From positions 17,524,009 to 17,588,008 of the forward strand of contig CM063247.1 of the NCBI GenBank assembly GCA_032158295.1: a DNA stretch of 64,000 nucleotides, given 5' to 3'. Each line of letters starts with the position of its first letter. Position 1 is the first letter of the stretch. Below, piece by piece: positions 1-10,606 of the stretch. Under the pieces are notes generated by a model. It was not told the DNA's origin, made no database searches, and was given only the letters and a program-made list of their open reading frames with translations. A program made the position numbers and the translations under genes. Origin of the DNA: Pycnopodia helianthoides (taxonomy: Eukaryota > Echinodermata > Asteroidea > Forcipulatida > Asteriidae).

Positions 1-296
1 CCACTGACTTTTCAAAAGACAAAGACCTTTGTCTCCCACTTAAACAACAAACAGTCATAGGATGGTTGATTACGAGACCACACCAGAGCCATGGGACATT
101 AATTTCACAACGTTTCTCTCTCTATTTATCCCTCGATGGCTACCTCTGGAGATAATAGTTTCCATTTCAATTAACACACAATATTTGGTTTCCACTCTCT
201 TTCTCTCACATCCTCACTCCCTTCATTCTGTCCAGCCCCCGGGCTTCCGGCGGTTTTTGCCCTTCCTCCCCGCCCCCCCCCCCCCCCATTTTCTAA
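1..296. other. Intronic or intergenic sequence with poly-C run
   Basis: I see no gene here. The stretch is pyrimidine-rich and contains a long C homopolymer near 272-288, which directly precedes a dispersed repeat copy. Short open frames are not supported by any recognisable protein. Confidence 0.5.
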
Positions 297-846
297 AAAG
301 AACTACACTTGACGCCTCAAATGTTTTTTAAAGCTTGCCTTTCAATACATGATTCTCACTCGTCATGGAGAGAATCTTCATAACTGTCAAATTTGTATGA
401 TTGTTTAACATTATGAGTGCGTTCCGGTCCTATTATTTTTCTTTGCTTGTTCATTAATAAAACCTCTCTATATGATGCTTATATCAGATACTATCAAACA
501 AAAATTTTGTGGCCACATGATGATCTCATCCTTTGACTTGCACACTGCTACATTATATAATTTCACTCTTCCCTCTATAAACATCCCATAATATTCTCAA
601 TCAAAGTCATTACACCACTGCAAGCTTTTGTTCTGTCCACCATTTTAGAGTCAAAATAATTTGCACGCAACTGCATCATGTGTTGTATGATTATTGTATC
701 TTTCTACTTATTATGCGCCAAATAAATGAAAAATACGCTGTAGTGTTGCTTTTCGACTCCCAAAATAGCAGTAGCGAAAGTTGAAGGGTGACGTCCTGTG
801 CAAAAGGTTTAGCCCCCCGAAAATTGTGGCTCTAGAACCGCGCCTG
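297..846. repeat. Dispersed ~550-bp repeat, copy 1
   Basis: This segment is clearly similar along its whole length to 36843-37390. Both copies run from an AAAGAACTA-type start, through a CTCGTCA..GGAGAGAATCTTCA block and a TGGCCACATGAT block, to a shared end reading GGCTCTAGAACCGCGCCTG. The two copies differ by scattered substitutions and small indels, so they are old. No ORF is shared. The family is not recognised; a non-autonomous DNA transposon is one possibility, but I find no clear terminal inverted repeat. Confidence 0.7.
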
Positions 847-1066
847 CCTCTCCACCAAAATCCTATAAAACATCTCCCCAACTTTCACTCTGGGCCTCGA
901 CTACTCCTTCGACTTTCCCTATGCCTTAGTGCAAGAGACTCGCCTCTCACATACCTACGAGTTAGGTCTAGCACCTCTGTAACAATTGTATTGATAGAAG
1001 TCAACTTATAAAAAAATATGACAAGACCCATACGTTGTTCCAAGTGTATAATTTCTTCAGCCGTTG

Positions 1067-1654
1067 TCACTTAGCACACTCCACTCCGCTCGCGACTTTA
1101 TTGTGTGCTCCAGCACGAAACTCAACATCGTAGTTGAAGTTTAGCAGGCGTGCTGCCCATCTAGCAATACGCATTGGTTTGTGACCTGTGCCGCATGTAG
1201 ATAGCAAGGTAGTCAGAGCTTGATGATCCGTTCGAAGTGTGAATAGACGACCCCATAAGTACTTGTACCATTTTTCACATGCCCATACACATGCTAGGGC
1301 TTCTTTTTTGGAAACTGAATATATGCGTTCTGCAGGTGTCAGCGATCGAGATGCAAATGCGATTGGAATTTCCACATTGTTCTTGATCTGTGCGAGTACA
1401 GCACCTATGCCGTAAGCTGACGCATCTGTAGAGACGACTGTAGGAAGATCAGGGTCATACAGCGCAAGTGTAGCCGCACTGGAAATATGCCGTTTGATTA
1501 ACGTGAAGCATGATTGTGCATCCTCTGACCAAATGAACTGAGAATCCCTCCGAAGGAATGTACGGAGCGGTTCAACAACGGTTGCATAGTTCAGAAGCAA
1601 GTCCCATGAACGATCCTTCTGTTTTACCATTTTAAAAGGGAATGTGTTCACCAA
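1067..1654 (-). pseudogene. Ty3/gypsy retrotransposon fragment (RT C-terminus plus RNase H)
   Basis: The minus-strand reading frame of 195 codons matches the end of a Ty3/gypsy reverse transcriptase followed by its RNase H domain. Visible landmarks are NYATVVEPLRTFLRRD (RT thumb to connection), STDASAYGIGAVLAQ with the first RNase H acidic residue, SKKEALACVWACEKW with the Glu, and RTDHQAL with the third Asp. It then runs out at a degenerate HNKVASGVECAK where an intact element would continue into ADALSR and a chromodomain-type integrase. No gag, protease, integrase or LTR is present nearby, so this is a truncated insertion. The first ~14 residues do not fit the family and are probably not part of it. 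Confidence 0.85.
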
Positions 1655-2700
1655 AAAAAATTATACTGCACGTTTATTCAAACCTACTGCCCAATAAAGT
1701 ATGATTGTGTTATGATGGTCATTGAATTTCATACTGCACCGTAAAACACACTGTTTACAGTTCATGTTGCATCATTTCTGATGCTATTTCTTTCTTGAAC
1801 TTGTTCATTTAAAAGTAAAATCACAATAAATTTTGAAAATTTAACATTTCTTCAGCAATAAGTAAATAATCAAGCTCTGTCTTTTTCGTTATTCCTTTGT
1901 TAATCATGAAGGCCACTCATCTACCTTGGATTGAAGATTTTTAATCGTTTCAAGGCTGGTAGTTTTTCTTGGGATCTCAGAAACTGTACTTCGTAACTGG
2001 CTGCAAGTAATTGAGGCCAACTACCACAGCTCAAATCCGTATCACAACTCAACACATGCAGCAGATGTCTTGCAGGCTACGGCATATTTCATAAGCAAGG
2101 AAAAGCTAAAGGTATTTTTTATGTACCCACATTGTATAAGTAGGACATCTGTAATGATGGCAAATTTAGGATTTAGAATTCCTTCTTATATGTATTTGAA
2201 CAAAAAGACTGTTCAATAAACTTGTCTCTTTTGTGGTAATTAAAATCAAAGTAATGCTGGATGCAAACAAATTTACAACCTTAAGAGTTAAAAGGTGAAG
2301 TAATTAATCCAAACTTGATTTTATATTAGCATAACTGACAATTCATTGTAATAGAAAATCAACTTCATTATGGTCAAATGAGTCTCTCCTCCTTTGGTCT
2401 TATATAATTCCAATTATCATATGACTGGTATAAGTCTTTTAAATAATTGGAAAATTGGATTCACACACACAGGCACTTTCAAGAGATCTGCCCCTGCCAT
2501 GTGACAATACAGCAAAAAATATGGGACAATGTGCTTTAAGGATTAGCGTTCACAGTAGAGCACAAAATACCCAACAATAGTTGGCTGGGTGTCTGAACAA
2601 CTTACTTATATCCTACATGAAAAGTAAAAATAGGCTAAGCACTCAAAGACTTTCTCGCAAAGATAAATGGATTATTGTCCCTAAGTCTTTAACTTTCAGT
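1655..2700. other. AT-rich non-coding stretch
   Basis: I see no gene, RNA or mobile-element hallmark in this stretch. It is AT-rich with no long open frame on either strand. If the PDE8 gene extends leftward past the window, as expected, this is intron. Confidence 0.5.
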
Positions 2701-2729
2701 ACCCACCATTGACTTGAATTGGGCTACCT

Positions 2730-3115
2730 ACATGTTATCACTGAAAACCCTAACGACTATAGGTTTGTTTGCTTGCTCTGCTCAAACTTTACCCAAGCAA
2801 CATGGTTCCTACAACCTTGATCAATTAACTTAATTGACCCAACCTTGACCAATCAACTTAATTTACCCAACTCTGACCCAACTACTTTATTTTGTCAAAT
2901 CTCACCAGTCTACTCTCTTGACCCAACATTTAGGGACCAAACTACTTAAATACTCAAAGTCTGTTCAAAATACTTTAACTTACTTCTCCTTAATATAATC
3001 TATTAATGTTAACTTCAGTCTACTAAATTGACACAACTCTGCAATCTTCTCAAAAGATCCTATCCTGCCCATGCAATTAATTGACCCAACCTTGGTCAAA
3101 CTACTACCATAATAA
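2730..3115. repeat. Degenerate TTGACCCAAC/CTTGACCAAT tandem repeat
   Basis: Variants of TTGACCCAACCTTGACCAAT followed by C-ACTTAATT recur with a period of roughly 28-30 bp. The same motif reappears at about 8985-9065 and 10330-10430, so one original repeat tract appears to have been split by the DIRS and Penelope insertions. The units are strongly diverged. Confidence 0.6.
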
Positions 3116-3600
3116 GGCGCAGCACCCTAAAATCCCCAAAATAAGATTCAGGTGTTAACGTACAGTATAAGGCGCACTGCCATGTAAGATGCAGCATTAC
3201 TTCCACAAAAAGGCTTGCCAGCCCATGCAAGATTTACTGAACGCTGGAGGGCGTTTTCACAACATCGCTTTCACAATAAGAATGTGCACCCTCTGTTGGT
3301 GAATTCTAACTGTGCATTACAGAATAACATCAAAAAACGACTTCTTTAATAAAGACTAGTATGTCACTGGTGTGTTTACAAGCTGGTCGTCGCTGGTTCC
3401 CACCAGTATTATTATTATTGTGGGCAGCAGCATGGCCAGTGACTTCATTCTTCAGTAAGTTTCGTCAAAGCTTGTTAAATTTACCCAATGGGCGTACGGT
3501 GTAGGTTTGACTTTAATTAAATGATAACAGGTAGGATTACTCTTGACAAAAGAAAGGATTATTTTACAGTATAACAAATTTAAGAGTCTACGTCACTCTA

Positions 3601-3744
3601 CTTACCTGTAGAGCAAATACATTTGCATATTCCTATTACCGGCAGGTATTTACCGCTAAGAGTTTGATATATCCTGTAATAGCGCCCTCTGCCGCTACCC
3701 ACAGTGCCCCGTGGCATGTACGCCTCGTGAGCCTCCTCTTTTCT
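3601..3744 (+). repeat. DIRS left inverted terminal repeat
   Basis: It starts CTTACCTGTAGAGCAAATAC and is the reverse complement of 8668-8811 with only a few mismatches, for example ACCGGCAGG versus ACCAGCAGG and CCCCGTGG versus CCCTGCGG. The close identity of the arms contrasts with the badly broken ORFs. Confidence 0.9.
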
Positions 3745-3911
3745 TTTAGCGGCAGGTCGGGTAGGACGTATTAATTCAGACTCTGATTATTACTCTTATA
3801 TTACCCATTTTTGCTAGAGAAGATTTGTAGTAAAGTTAAGATTAAAGAAGTGAGACGAGTTGTAGAGTTCTGTACTCGTGTTTTATTGTGTGAAGTCTTT
3901 GTTGAGTCATT

Positions 3912-5404
3912 ATGAAACGTTTGGGGCAAACTGGCTTGACCGTTACCGGGGGAAAGACGCCTCCCCTGGGTCATGCCGAGTTCTCGGGTGACGGTGCTGA
4001 TAGCGTGACTCCGCTATCCAGCCAGTCAGCTCATACCCAGCACCCTCAACCGTCGGTTGCGGGCGCTGGCAGTTCAGTTGGCCGGGAAGGGGACTTGACA
4101 CGGTCTCCTTCTCCGATCAAAGTACACGGGACCACCAAACGATCGGGAACCACCGGCAAGGTTAAAAATAAAAATTCCTGTGCCGTGGTTGCCCTGAAAA
4201 AAGGACGTCAGGGTGGTCAGCGTAGCTCAGACACGGGCATCACTACACCCTCTGCTCCACCCCCGATCACGGGGCAGTCGGACACGACTGGCCTGCGTGA
4301 TTCGGCGGGAATGAAGAACCCGTGTCCCCACGGCTCAGTGGTGACCCCCACCGTACACCGGGACGGACTGTTCGTACGGCTCGTACAGCGACCCCCCATT
4401 CGGAGTTGGGTGCACTGTCGGCAGCTGGTCATTTTTCAAGTGACGCAGAGCAGGCCGTCTGGGGAATTCCCGGGCCTACCGGCTCTTCTTCCGTGCGCTC
4501 TATTGAACCACCGGCAATGGATTATTACCATTGCTCCGGGGTTCCAGGGCCCCCGGCGTCATCCGAAATATCATCGGATTTTTCCCGGGGTCGCTCTTCC
4601 AAAAAGAAGAGCAAGAAGACAAAGGGGAGACGTCACCACCGTTCTTCTTCAAGTTCGGATGGTTCGTCCAGTCAATCCCACCGTGGCAAACGCCACCGGA
4701 GTGAGGGCGCTATTTCCAGGGCTGACTTTATGGAAGCTTTTCAGACGATTTCGGCGTCTTTATCGGCTTTGTCTTCTACCCGCCAGGCGGGCGTTATTGG
4801 GGTTCCTGCGGACTTACCTAGTCAGCCACAACCCCCTGCCACCCTACAACCCTCCATCAGTGAAGGTTGGCGGGCACAAGGGCCCAGAGGCGTACCGTGC
4901 ACGGTGAGCCGTGCTCCGGCATCTGTCCCGGCTTTGAGTATCCACCCATCTATGGCGTTTGATACTGAAAGAATTGCACAGCCAGTGACCCAGGACTCGG
5001 TGCAATTTTCACAATCTGAACCTAGTGTTCCCCAGTCTCCGGGGACATCTTGACCTTCCCTCTCGGGGGACTCCGAGGAGGACGATGAGGACATTGCCCA
5101 ACGCATGCAGCGGTTGTCCGTTACGGAGACCGAGCTTCGGCTGGTTCAACGTGACATGATACGGGTGCTGCAATTGCCCTCCGCTACTGAGGATCTTCAG
5201 CCAGACAGAAAATCATTCAAGCAGAAGACGGGCACGTCGACCAACAAGGTCAACATTTTCCCGACGCTTCCAGTGGACCAGGTTTGTGTGGATTGCAAAT
5301 GGCACCCCTTCTCCAAACGGGAGAATGCATACTATCGTTTTCCTGCAGCGGATTTCGATAATTTTTTCACAACACCTTCCATATTCGACTCTGCTAAAGA
5401 GTAG
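3912..5404 (+). pseudogene. DIRS gag-like ORF1, frameshifted
   Basis: The most likely start is the ATG at 3912 (MKRLGQTGLTVTGG). It is followed by a Ser/Thr/Pro/Gly-rich N-terminus, and the frame is then lost near 4440-4560. Reading resumes in another frame with a strongly basic and Ser-rich stretch (GRSSKKKSKKTKGRRHH) that could bind nucleic acid. A stop at 5051-5053 is followed by a third segment from 5105 that ends at 5404. This layout matches DIRS ORF1, a poorly conserved gag-like protein, by position directly upstream of the RT. A shared start context (a ~60-nt leader with GATTTGTAG, then ATGAAR) occurs in the second DIRS remnant at 28312. The assignment is mainly positional. Confidence 0.65.
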
Positions 5405-5405
5405 G

Positions 5406-6950
5406 TGACTTGCCCACCTCGTGGCGACCTCCCATTGTCGGACCCGTGGGAGGCCGCCTCCAAGACTACGCGGGGTCCTGGGCTCTGATCACACCCGACC
5501 GGTGGGTGCTCGATACAATCAGTCACGGTTATGCACTGGAATTCTCGAGCGCCCCCCCCCCCCCGTCGGGCATGCTTGTTCGGCCGACGCCAGTTCCGTC
5601 CGACCCATCAAAGCATCGCTATCTCGAGGAGGAAATAAATTCCCTCCTCGCGAAGAGAGCGGTGCGTGTAGTTCCCCTCGGGGAAATGCGGACGGGCTTT
5701 ATGTCGACCTTCTTCTTGGTTCCCAAGAAGGAGGCCTGAATTTAAAGCCGCTGAACAGATACATACGTCCTCGGCGCTTCCGTATGGATACACTGAGGAT
5801 TATTCTCCAATCAATCAACACACCAGCTTGGGTGGCCACCCTCGATCTGAAGGATGCTTACTTGCATGTCCCTGTCAGACCGGAGCACTGGAAATTTCTT
5901 CGTTTTCAATACAACAACATCCAATACGAATTCACGGTGCTCCCATTCGGGCTCTCCACCTCACCTTGCGTTTTCACCCGCAAAAAAAATAGTGAGAACA
6001 ATCGGGGCAGCGCTGCGGAGACAGGGTGTGATGATGTTCATGTATCTCGACGATTGGATAATTGTGGGTCACTCTCTCGAGGCTACGTCGGCGGCTGTCA
6101 GCCGCACCATGCGTCTTACATCCGACCTCGGTTTTCTCATCAACTACGAGAAGTCGCACCCGCTCCCATCCCAGTTCCCCAAATTTCTGGGAGCGGCGCT
6201 CGACCTTCAGAGGGGGCTGGCCGGCCCTACAGAGGAATGCTTGTTGAACCTACGTCAATGCGTATCCCTTTTTATGCCGATAACGGTGGCCCAGGCCTGG
6301 CTAAGACTCCTAGGTCTCATGGCCAGCCTGGTGGACGTCGTGGAATTTTGCAGGCTACTGCAGGCTACTTCACCTGCTCTCCTTTTACCAGCCCAGCTGT
6401 CACCGCATCAGCCATCCGGTACCGACCACGCCTTGGCTGGTGCCGCACCTCCAGTGGTGGCTCGACTCAGCCAACCTTGCAGGAGGGCAGGCCTTTCGCA
6501 GGCCGCAGCCGTCCCTGACCATCACAACAGACGCGTCACTTTTCGGCTGGGGGGCAACCCTACCCCCACGCTAGGTGGCGGGTCGGTGGGGGCCCGAACA
6601 CCTCCCAAGTCATATCAATGTGCTCGAGTTGTGGGCGGTCTTCAACGCACTCCAGCATTTTCGGCCCCTGGTTATGGGTCGAGCGACAACTGGTTCGGTG
6701 CGACAACGCCACAGTGGTGGCTTATATCAATCGCCAGGGGGGCACACGGTCGGGACGTCTGTGCGCGCTCACATGGAAGCTGTTCCATTGGTGCATTTGC
6801 CACAGAATAACACTCTCGGCAGTCCACCTCCCAGGCGAGGAGAACATTACCGCCGATGCCCTCTCCAGGGGTTGGATCCTTCCCACGAAGTGGACACTGC
6901 GCCCACAGGTAGCGCGGCCCCTTTTTCAGTTAATCGATCGACCTCATGAC
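5406..6950 (+). pseudogene. DIRS reverse transcriptase / RNase H, frameshifted
   Basis: The segment opens with a conserved linker (SWRPPIVGPVGGRLQDYAG, then ITPDRWVLDTI). RT follows, with DLKDAYLHVPV carrying the first catalytic Asp (about 5840-5870), a fingers/palm LPFGLSTSP motif (about 5938-5965), and YLDDWIIVGHS as the catalytic YxDD box (about 6040-6070) in a different frame after a frameshift in an A-run near 5983. RNase H follows with TTDAS and GWGA (about 6525-6555), the LELWAVFNALQHF helix (about 6620-6660), and RCDNATVVAYINRQGG (about 6690-6740). At least three frame changes are needed, so no functional protein is made. Confidence 0.85.
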
Positions 6951-7163
6951 AATCTTTTTGCTTCAAGGGACAACCACCAGCTTCCGGTCTACTGCACGAG
7001 GGTTCCCGACCCCCCGTGCGTGGCGGAACGCTCTGGCAATGGGGTGGGACGGGCTACTGGCGTATGCCTTTCCCCCGTTCTCTCTCATCCCACGAGTGTT
7101 AGCCAAGCTTGAGCAGGAGAACTGCAAGGTCCTCCTCATAGCTCCCTTCTGGCCTCGCCAGCT

Positions 7164-8427
7164 ATGGTTCACGAGACTGACCACGCTTTTGGTTCACAGG
7201 CCAGTGGTGCTTCCGCAGCAAGCAGACATACTGTTCCAGCCCAGCTCGGGTTTCCTGCATCCGGCTGCGCAGGAGCTTCACCTGACGTGCTGGGTGCTAT
7301 CACACAATCCCTCCGCACAGCAGGCCTTTCTCGACGAGCTGCGACTATTGCAGCCGGCAGTCGACGAGAGTCAACCAGGAAGATTTATGACAGTAGAGTA
7401 CACCATTTTTACAAGTGGTGTAGACAACGATCTCTACATCCCCCCAATATTTCTTTAGGGGAGGTTGCAGATTTCCTGGTGTACTTGTTCGAGAGTGACC
7501 TTAAAACGGCCACGGTTAAGAACTACTGGTCGGCCATAGCGGCGATCCACGGAGGTTTCCCAGACGGATCCTTGGTGTCGGAAAACCAGGCACTTAGCCA
7601 GCTAATGAAAGGGCTGTTTGTTTCTCGTCCCCCCAACACGTAGGCTGGTGCCCTCGTGGGACCTCTTTAGTGTGTTAGAGGCTTTATCGAGATCCCCTTT
7701 TGAACCGATGGGCAGCGCAACTCTGTTACAGTTGTCTGTTAAGGTCACCTTCTTGTTGGCAGTAGCTACATCTAGACGACGTAGTGAGCTACATTCCCTA
7801 CATTAGATCCGGGGCACATCCGGTGGGAACCGGATGTGCCTAGGGCAGGATTCTTGATACCTAGGGCAGGATTCTTGACTAAGAATCAATCGGACTCCTT
7901 TTTACCCCCGGACATCTTTGTCCCTGACATCAAATCGTTCTCGTCTGTGCCAAATGACAAATTGTGGTGTCCAGTCAGAGCGCTAAAGTGAGTACATCAA
8001 CCGCACGAAGACACTTCGGACGGGCCACTCCCAACTTTTTGTCACGACGACCCAGCCATACCGGCCTGCCTCTCGTGATACGATTGCCAGATGGATAGTC
8101 ACGGCCATCCGCTCGGCCCAGGAAGTCCCAGCAGGTGGAGACTCGGAGAAAGTCCGTGCTCATGATGTTAGAGCAGTGTCAACATCATGGGCCTTTTTTA
8201 AGGGTGTTGCCATGAGCGACATCCTGCAGGCAGCGTGTTGGAAAACTCCTAACACGTTTACGGAGTGCTATCTGAAGGATGTGCTCCAGACGGAGGGCAG
8301 GACAGGGAGAGCAGTGCTGAGGGCGGCCAGTCGGACCTCATCCCAGCCAGGACACTCCCCAAGCAGGACCTCCATTGTTCTGATTCCGTGTTTATCATGT
8401 TATTTGTATCATATATTATACTGTTAG
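7164..8427 (+). pseudogene. DIRS tyrosine recombinase, broken
   Basis: The N-terminal SAM-like core-binding domain reads SRRESTRKIYDSRVHHFYKWC and SLGEVADFLVYLFESDL, then a frame change occurs near 7640. The catalytic part shows ATSRRRSELHSL, which carries the first Arg, then HDVRAVSTSWAFFKG, the H-x-x-R box, and finally TPNTFTECYLKDV with the nucleophilic Tyr. The middle (about 7805-8160) contains several stops and a short duplicated stretch (CCTAGGGCAGGATTCTTGA repeated at ~7839 and ~7860). Tyrosine recombinases replace DDE integrases in DIRS elements and integrate a circular cDNA. This copy is inactive. Confidence 0.85.
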
Positions 8428-8509
8428 CGTATGTATATACATGTATATAGATTTAATTGTGATATAGGGTTTTATCCTCACATACCCACCGCCTTGTCCG
8501 GTGCTAGTC

Positions 8510-8609
8510 TATGCAAATGTATTTGCTCTACAGGTAAGTAGAGTGACGTAGACTCCCTCCCCACAGTAGTGTGGGAAGGGTCTACGAGGGAATACTTAAC
8601 TGTAGAGCA
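8510..8609. repeat. DIRS internal complementary region
   Basis: The left part is the reverse complement of the element's left end (TATGCAAATG through GTAGACT). The right part is the reverse complement of its right end (TCCCCACAGTAGTG through AATACTTA). In DIRS1 elements this region templates completion of the terminal sequences during circle formation. Presence of both halves in correct order confirms the element boundaries. Confidence 0.85.
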
Positions 8610-8667
8610 TCCCTCCCGCCTTCCCCTCTATGACTCGATCCTTGAGTGTTCAATTTTGGAACGCTTG

Positions 8668-8811
8668 AGAAAAGAGGAGGCTCACGAGGCGTACATGCCG
8701 CAGGGCACTGTGGGTAGCGGCAGAGGGCGCTATTACAGGATATATAAAACTCTTAGCGGTAAATACCTGCTGGTAATAGGAATATGCAAATGTATTTGCT
8801 CTACAGGTAAG
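8668..8811 (-). repeat. DIRS right inverted terminal repeat
   Basis: Inverted copy of 3601-3744. It is followed by the unique right extension (8812-8849), whose reverse complement appears in the internal complementary region. Confidence 0.9.
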
Positions 8812-8849
8812 TATTCCCTCGAAGACCCTTCCCACACTACTGTGGGGAG

Positions 8850-9064
8850 AGATTTTACACAGTGATCATTGCAATAAACCCAAGCGACAGCAGATAAGGC
8901 GCACCGTTAGAAAAGACACAGTGATATTTTGGGTCTTTTAAAAAACAGATGAGACACGTCCTATACGCAGGAAATTACGGTAGTTAATTGACATAACCAT
9001 GACCAATATACTTAATTGACCCAGCCTTGACCAATTTAGTTAAATGAGCCAATCATGACCAATC
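8850..9064. other. Flank with degenerate TTGACC repeats
   Basis: The segment lies between the DIRS and Penelope insertions. It has an AAGGCGCACC motif also present left of the DIRS element near 3115-3175, and then several TTGACC/TGACCAAT repeat units. No gene is visible. Confidence 0.45.
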
Positions 9065-10190
9065 TCAGGAAGTAACTACAACTAGTAAAGGTGTGGGTAA
9101 AACGATGTATAAATCTCTTTTAGGAGGAGTGTTGGCTCGGAAATGAGCTTTTGTGATCTTGACCTTTTGAACAGATACTCTGCTTGTCTTCCAAAGAAAT
9201 ACTGGACTGCTGATGATGCTGAGGCATAAGTAGGACATTATTGGGCGGGAAGGGCCCAAGCTGTTTCTGACTGGTGATGCATGAGAGTTGGCTCCTGGAT
9301 GGATGTGTGTGTTTTGGAGTGTGTCAGTGTTGTGGTGAGCTACTGCAAGAAGAGTGGGCTTGAGTAGTGATGACCAGATAATAGTTGATGAGGAAGCCAA
9401 TGTCTTGGGAACTGTGTTTTGTGACTTGATTTCTATAGCTTCCCTAACTCTGAATTGGTGGTAGAACTTGACAGGGGCGATGAGTTTGGGTTTCTTCAAG
9501 TTGATACTGTGGTCTTGTTGGTGAGAATGTTTGATGATTGCTGACTTACCCAAGTGTCCTAGTCTGCCGTGTGCTTGGTGTTCCTTGTCTTTTGCAAGTA
9601 TGCTGCGTCATGTCTCCCCGAGGCATACTTCATACCGCATTCGCAGGGATTACGGTAAACCATATCCTTGTCTTGTGTGTGTTGTTTGTCCTTGTGTTTT
9701 TTTGTAGTGATGATTGATCTTGTAGGGTGCCTTGTGGAAGGTCTTGGTTTGAGCTTTGCTGAACATGTGCTGGAGTTTGTCTGATGCGCGGCCGATGCAT
9801 GAGAGGGTGATGGTTGACTTGAACCGTAGTCATTCCTCTGGTTGGAGGCTTGGCTTGGGCTGGTTGAAGTTGAAGTGCTTGGTGTATCCATTGAGTTGCA
9901 ACGGTGTCTTGATGTGGTGTATTTCTTGCTTCAAGCTGTTTTGGTCACAGATGCTCAAAGCATGGTGGACCAATGTGTTGTGGACAGCAGACTTAAAGTG
10001 TGGATTATGGAATGAAGAGCTGTGTAGATATTTATCTTTATGTGTAGGATTGCATTTTACTGAGTGGGCGAGGGTGCCATCTGCTCGCCGTGTGATTTGA
10101 GCATGCAGGAAGCGAATGGTGTTGTAGAGAGACCAATCCTTTGAACAACACCATCTTCTTCCTAGATGTGTTATTCTCCTCTTGCTCTTC
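9065..10190 (-). pseudogene. Penelope-like element fragment (RT end plus GIY-YIG endonuclease)
   Basis: Read on the minus strand in three interleaved frames, this gives the 3' part of a Penelope-like element. The RT palm-to-thumb part shows IRFLHAQITRRADGTLAHSV, followed by a PTHTD-like block and NTLVHHALSICD. After a linker comes a degraded GIY-YIG nuclease, with CECG..Y near 9640, then KEHQAHGRLGHLGKSAIIKH and QFRVREAIEIKSQN near 9440. Stops and frameshifts occur throughout, and the front half of the RT is missing. GIY-YIG endonucleases in these elements nick target DNA. A polished ORF1-type call is impossible; only remnants are present. Confidence 0.75.
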
Positions 10191-10475
10191 TGTTTGAAAC
10201 GTCAAAACCAAAATGGCTCTTTTCAGAGCCTTCACTCCTCCAAAAAGAGATGCATACCTGTACCCACATGTTTACTAGTTATAGTTACTTCCTATTATCC
10301 ACACCATGCAAATTGCTTCAAATATCACTTATTCATGACCAATCTGTTTAATGTTGTCAACCCTGACTTATCCACTTCAGTGACCCCCACTTTAACCAAG
10401 TTTCTTTATTACTTATCCTGACCAATCCACTTTATTTTAAATACCTGTTATGTATGTTGCTTGCAATTTGTCAAG
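10191..10475. other. PDE8 intron segment before first visible exon
   Basis: No gene is visible. The segment contains TGACCAATC-type degenerate repeats at about 10335-10430 and a pyrimidine-containing tract leading to the exon. Confidence 0.5.
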
Positions 10476-10606
10476 AGTTGCTTTGAGCCAGCGGATGATG
10501 TTGCTTCACTTATTGCTGCTACATTACATGATGTTGACCATCCAGGAAGAACCAACTCATTCCTCTGCAATGCTGGCAGTGACCTTGCAATACTCTACAA
10601 TGATAC
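10476..10606 (+). CDS. PDE8: PDE8 coding exon (first in window): HD-domain metal-binding core
   Basis: The exon encodes [20 protein letters not shown] followed by [18 protein letters not shown], the core of a class I cyclic-nucleotide phosphodiesterase. His-Asp in LHDVDHPG are metal ligands (human PDE8A His596/Asp597). PDE8 enzymes hydrolyse cAMP with high affinity and are insensitive to IBMX. The donor GTAAGT at 10607 is clear and leaves phase 2. The acceptor is less certain: AAG at 10473-10475 gives SCFEPADDV, while the better CAG at 10489-10491 would start the exon at 10492. The upstream exon with the first metal-binding His motif is outside the window. Confidence 0.9.

Larger units (their letters stand above)
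3584..8849 (+). mobile_element. DIRS1-type tyrosine-recombinase retrotransposon, near-complete, degenerate
   Basis: The element has the full DIRS1 architecture. A 144-bp terminal repeat at 3601-3744 is present in inverted orientation at 8668-8811. Each end carries a unique outer extension (3584-3600 on the left, 8812-8849 on the right). An internal complementary region at about 8510-8609 contains the reverse complement of the left end fused to that of the right end. Between them lie gag-like, RT/RNase H and tyrosine recombinase reading frames in that order, all + strand. Several frameshifts and stops break each ORF, so the copy is dead. No separate methyltransferase-like domain was recognised. 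A simple target-site duplication is not expected for this class and none is evident. Confidence 0.9.

Noticed and set aside
4217..4432. Minus-strand frame in the DIRS gag region
   Set aside because: Shadow of the gag-like coding strand.
3912..4907. 331-codon uninterrupted frame in the DIRS gag region
   Set aside because: Only the first part looks like the real gag frame. Past about 4440 the composition (Arg/Pro/Leu-rich) is that of a shadow frame, and the Ser/Lys-rich gag continues in another frame.
5421..6518. 365-codon frame over the DIRS RT
   Set aside because: Only the middle (about 5725-5985) encodes RT motifs. The rest is out of frame with the conserved protein.
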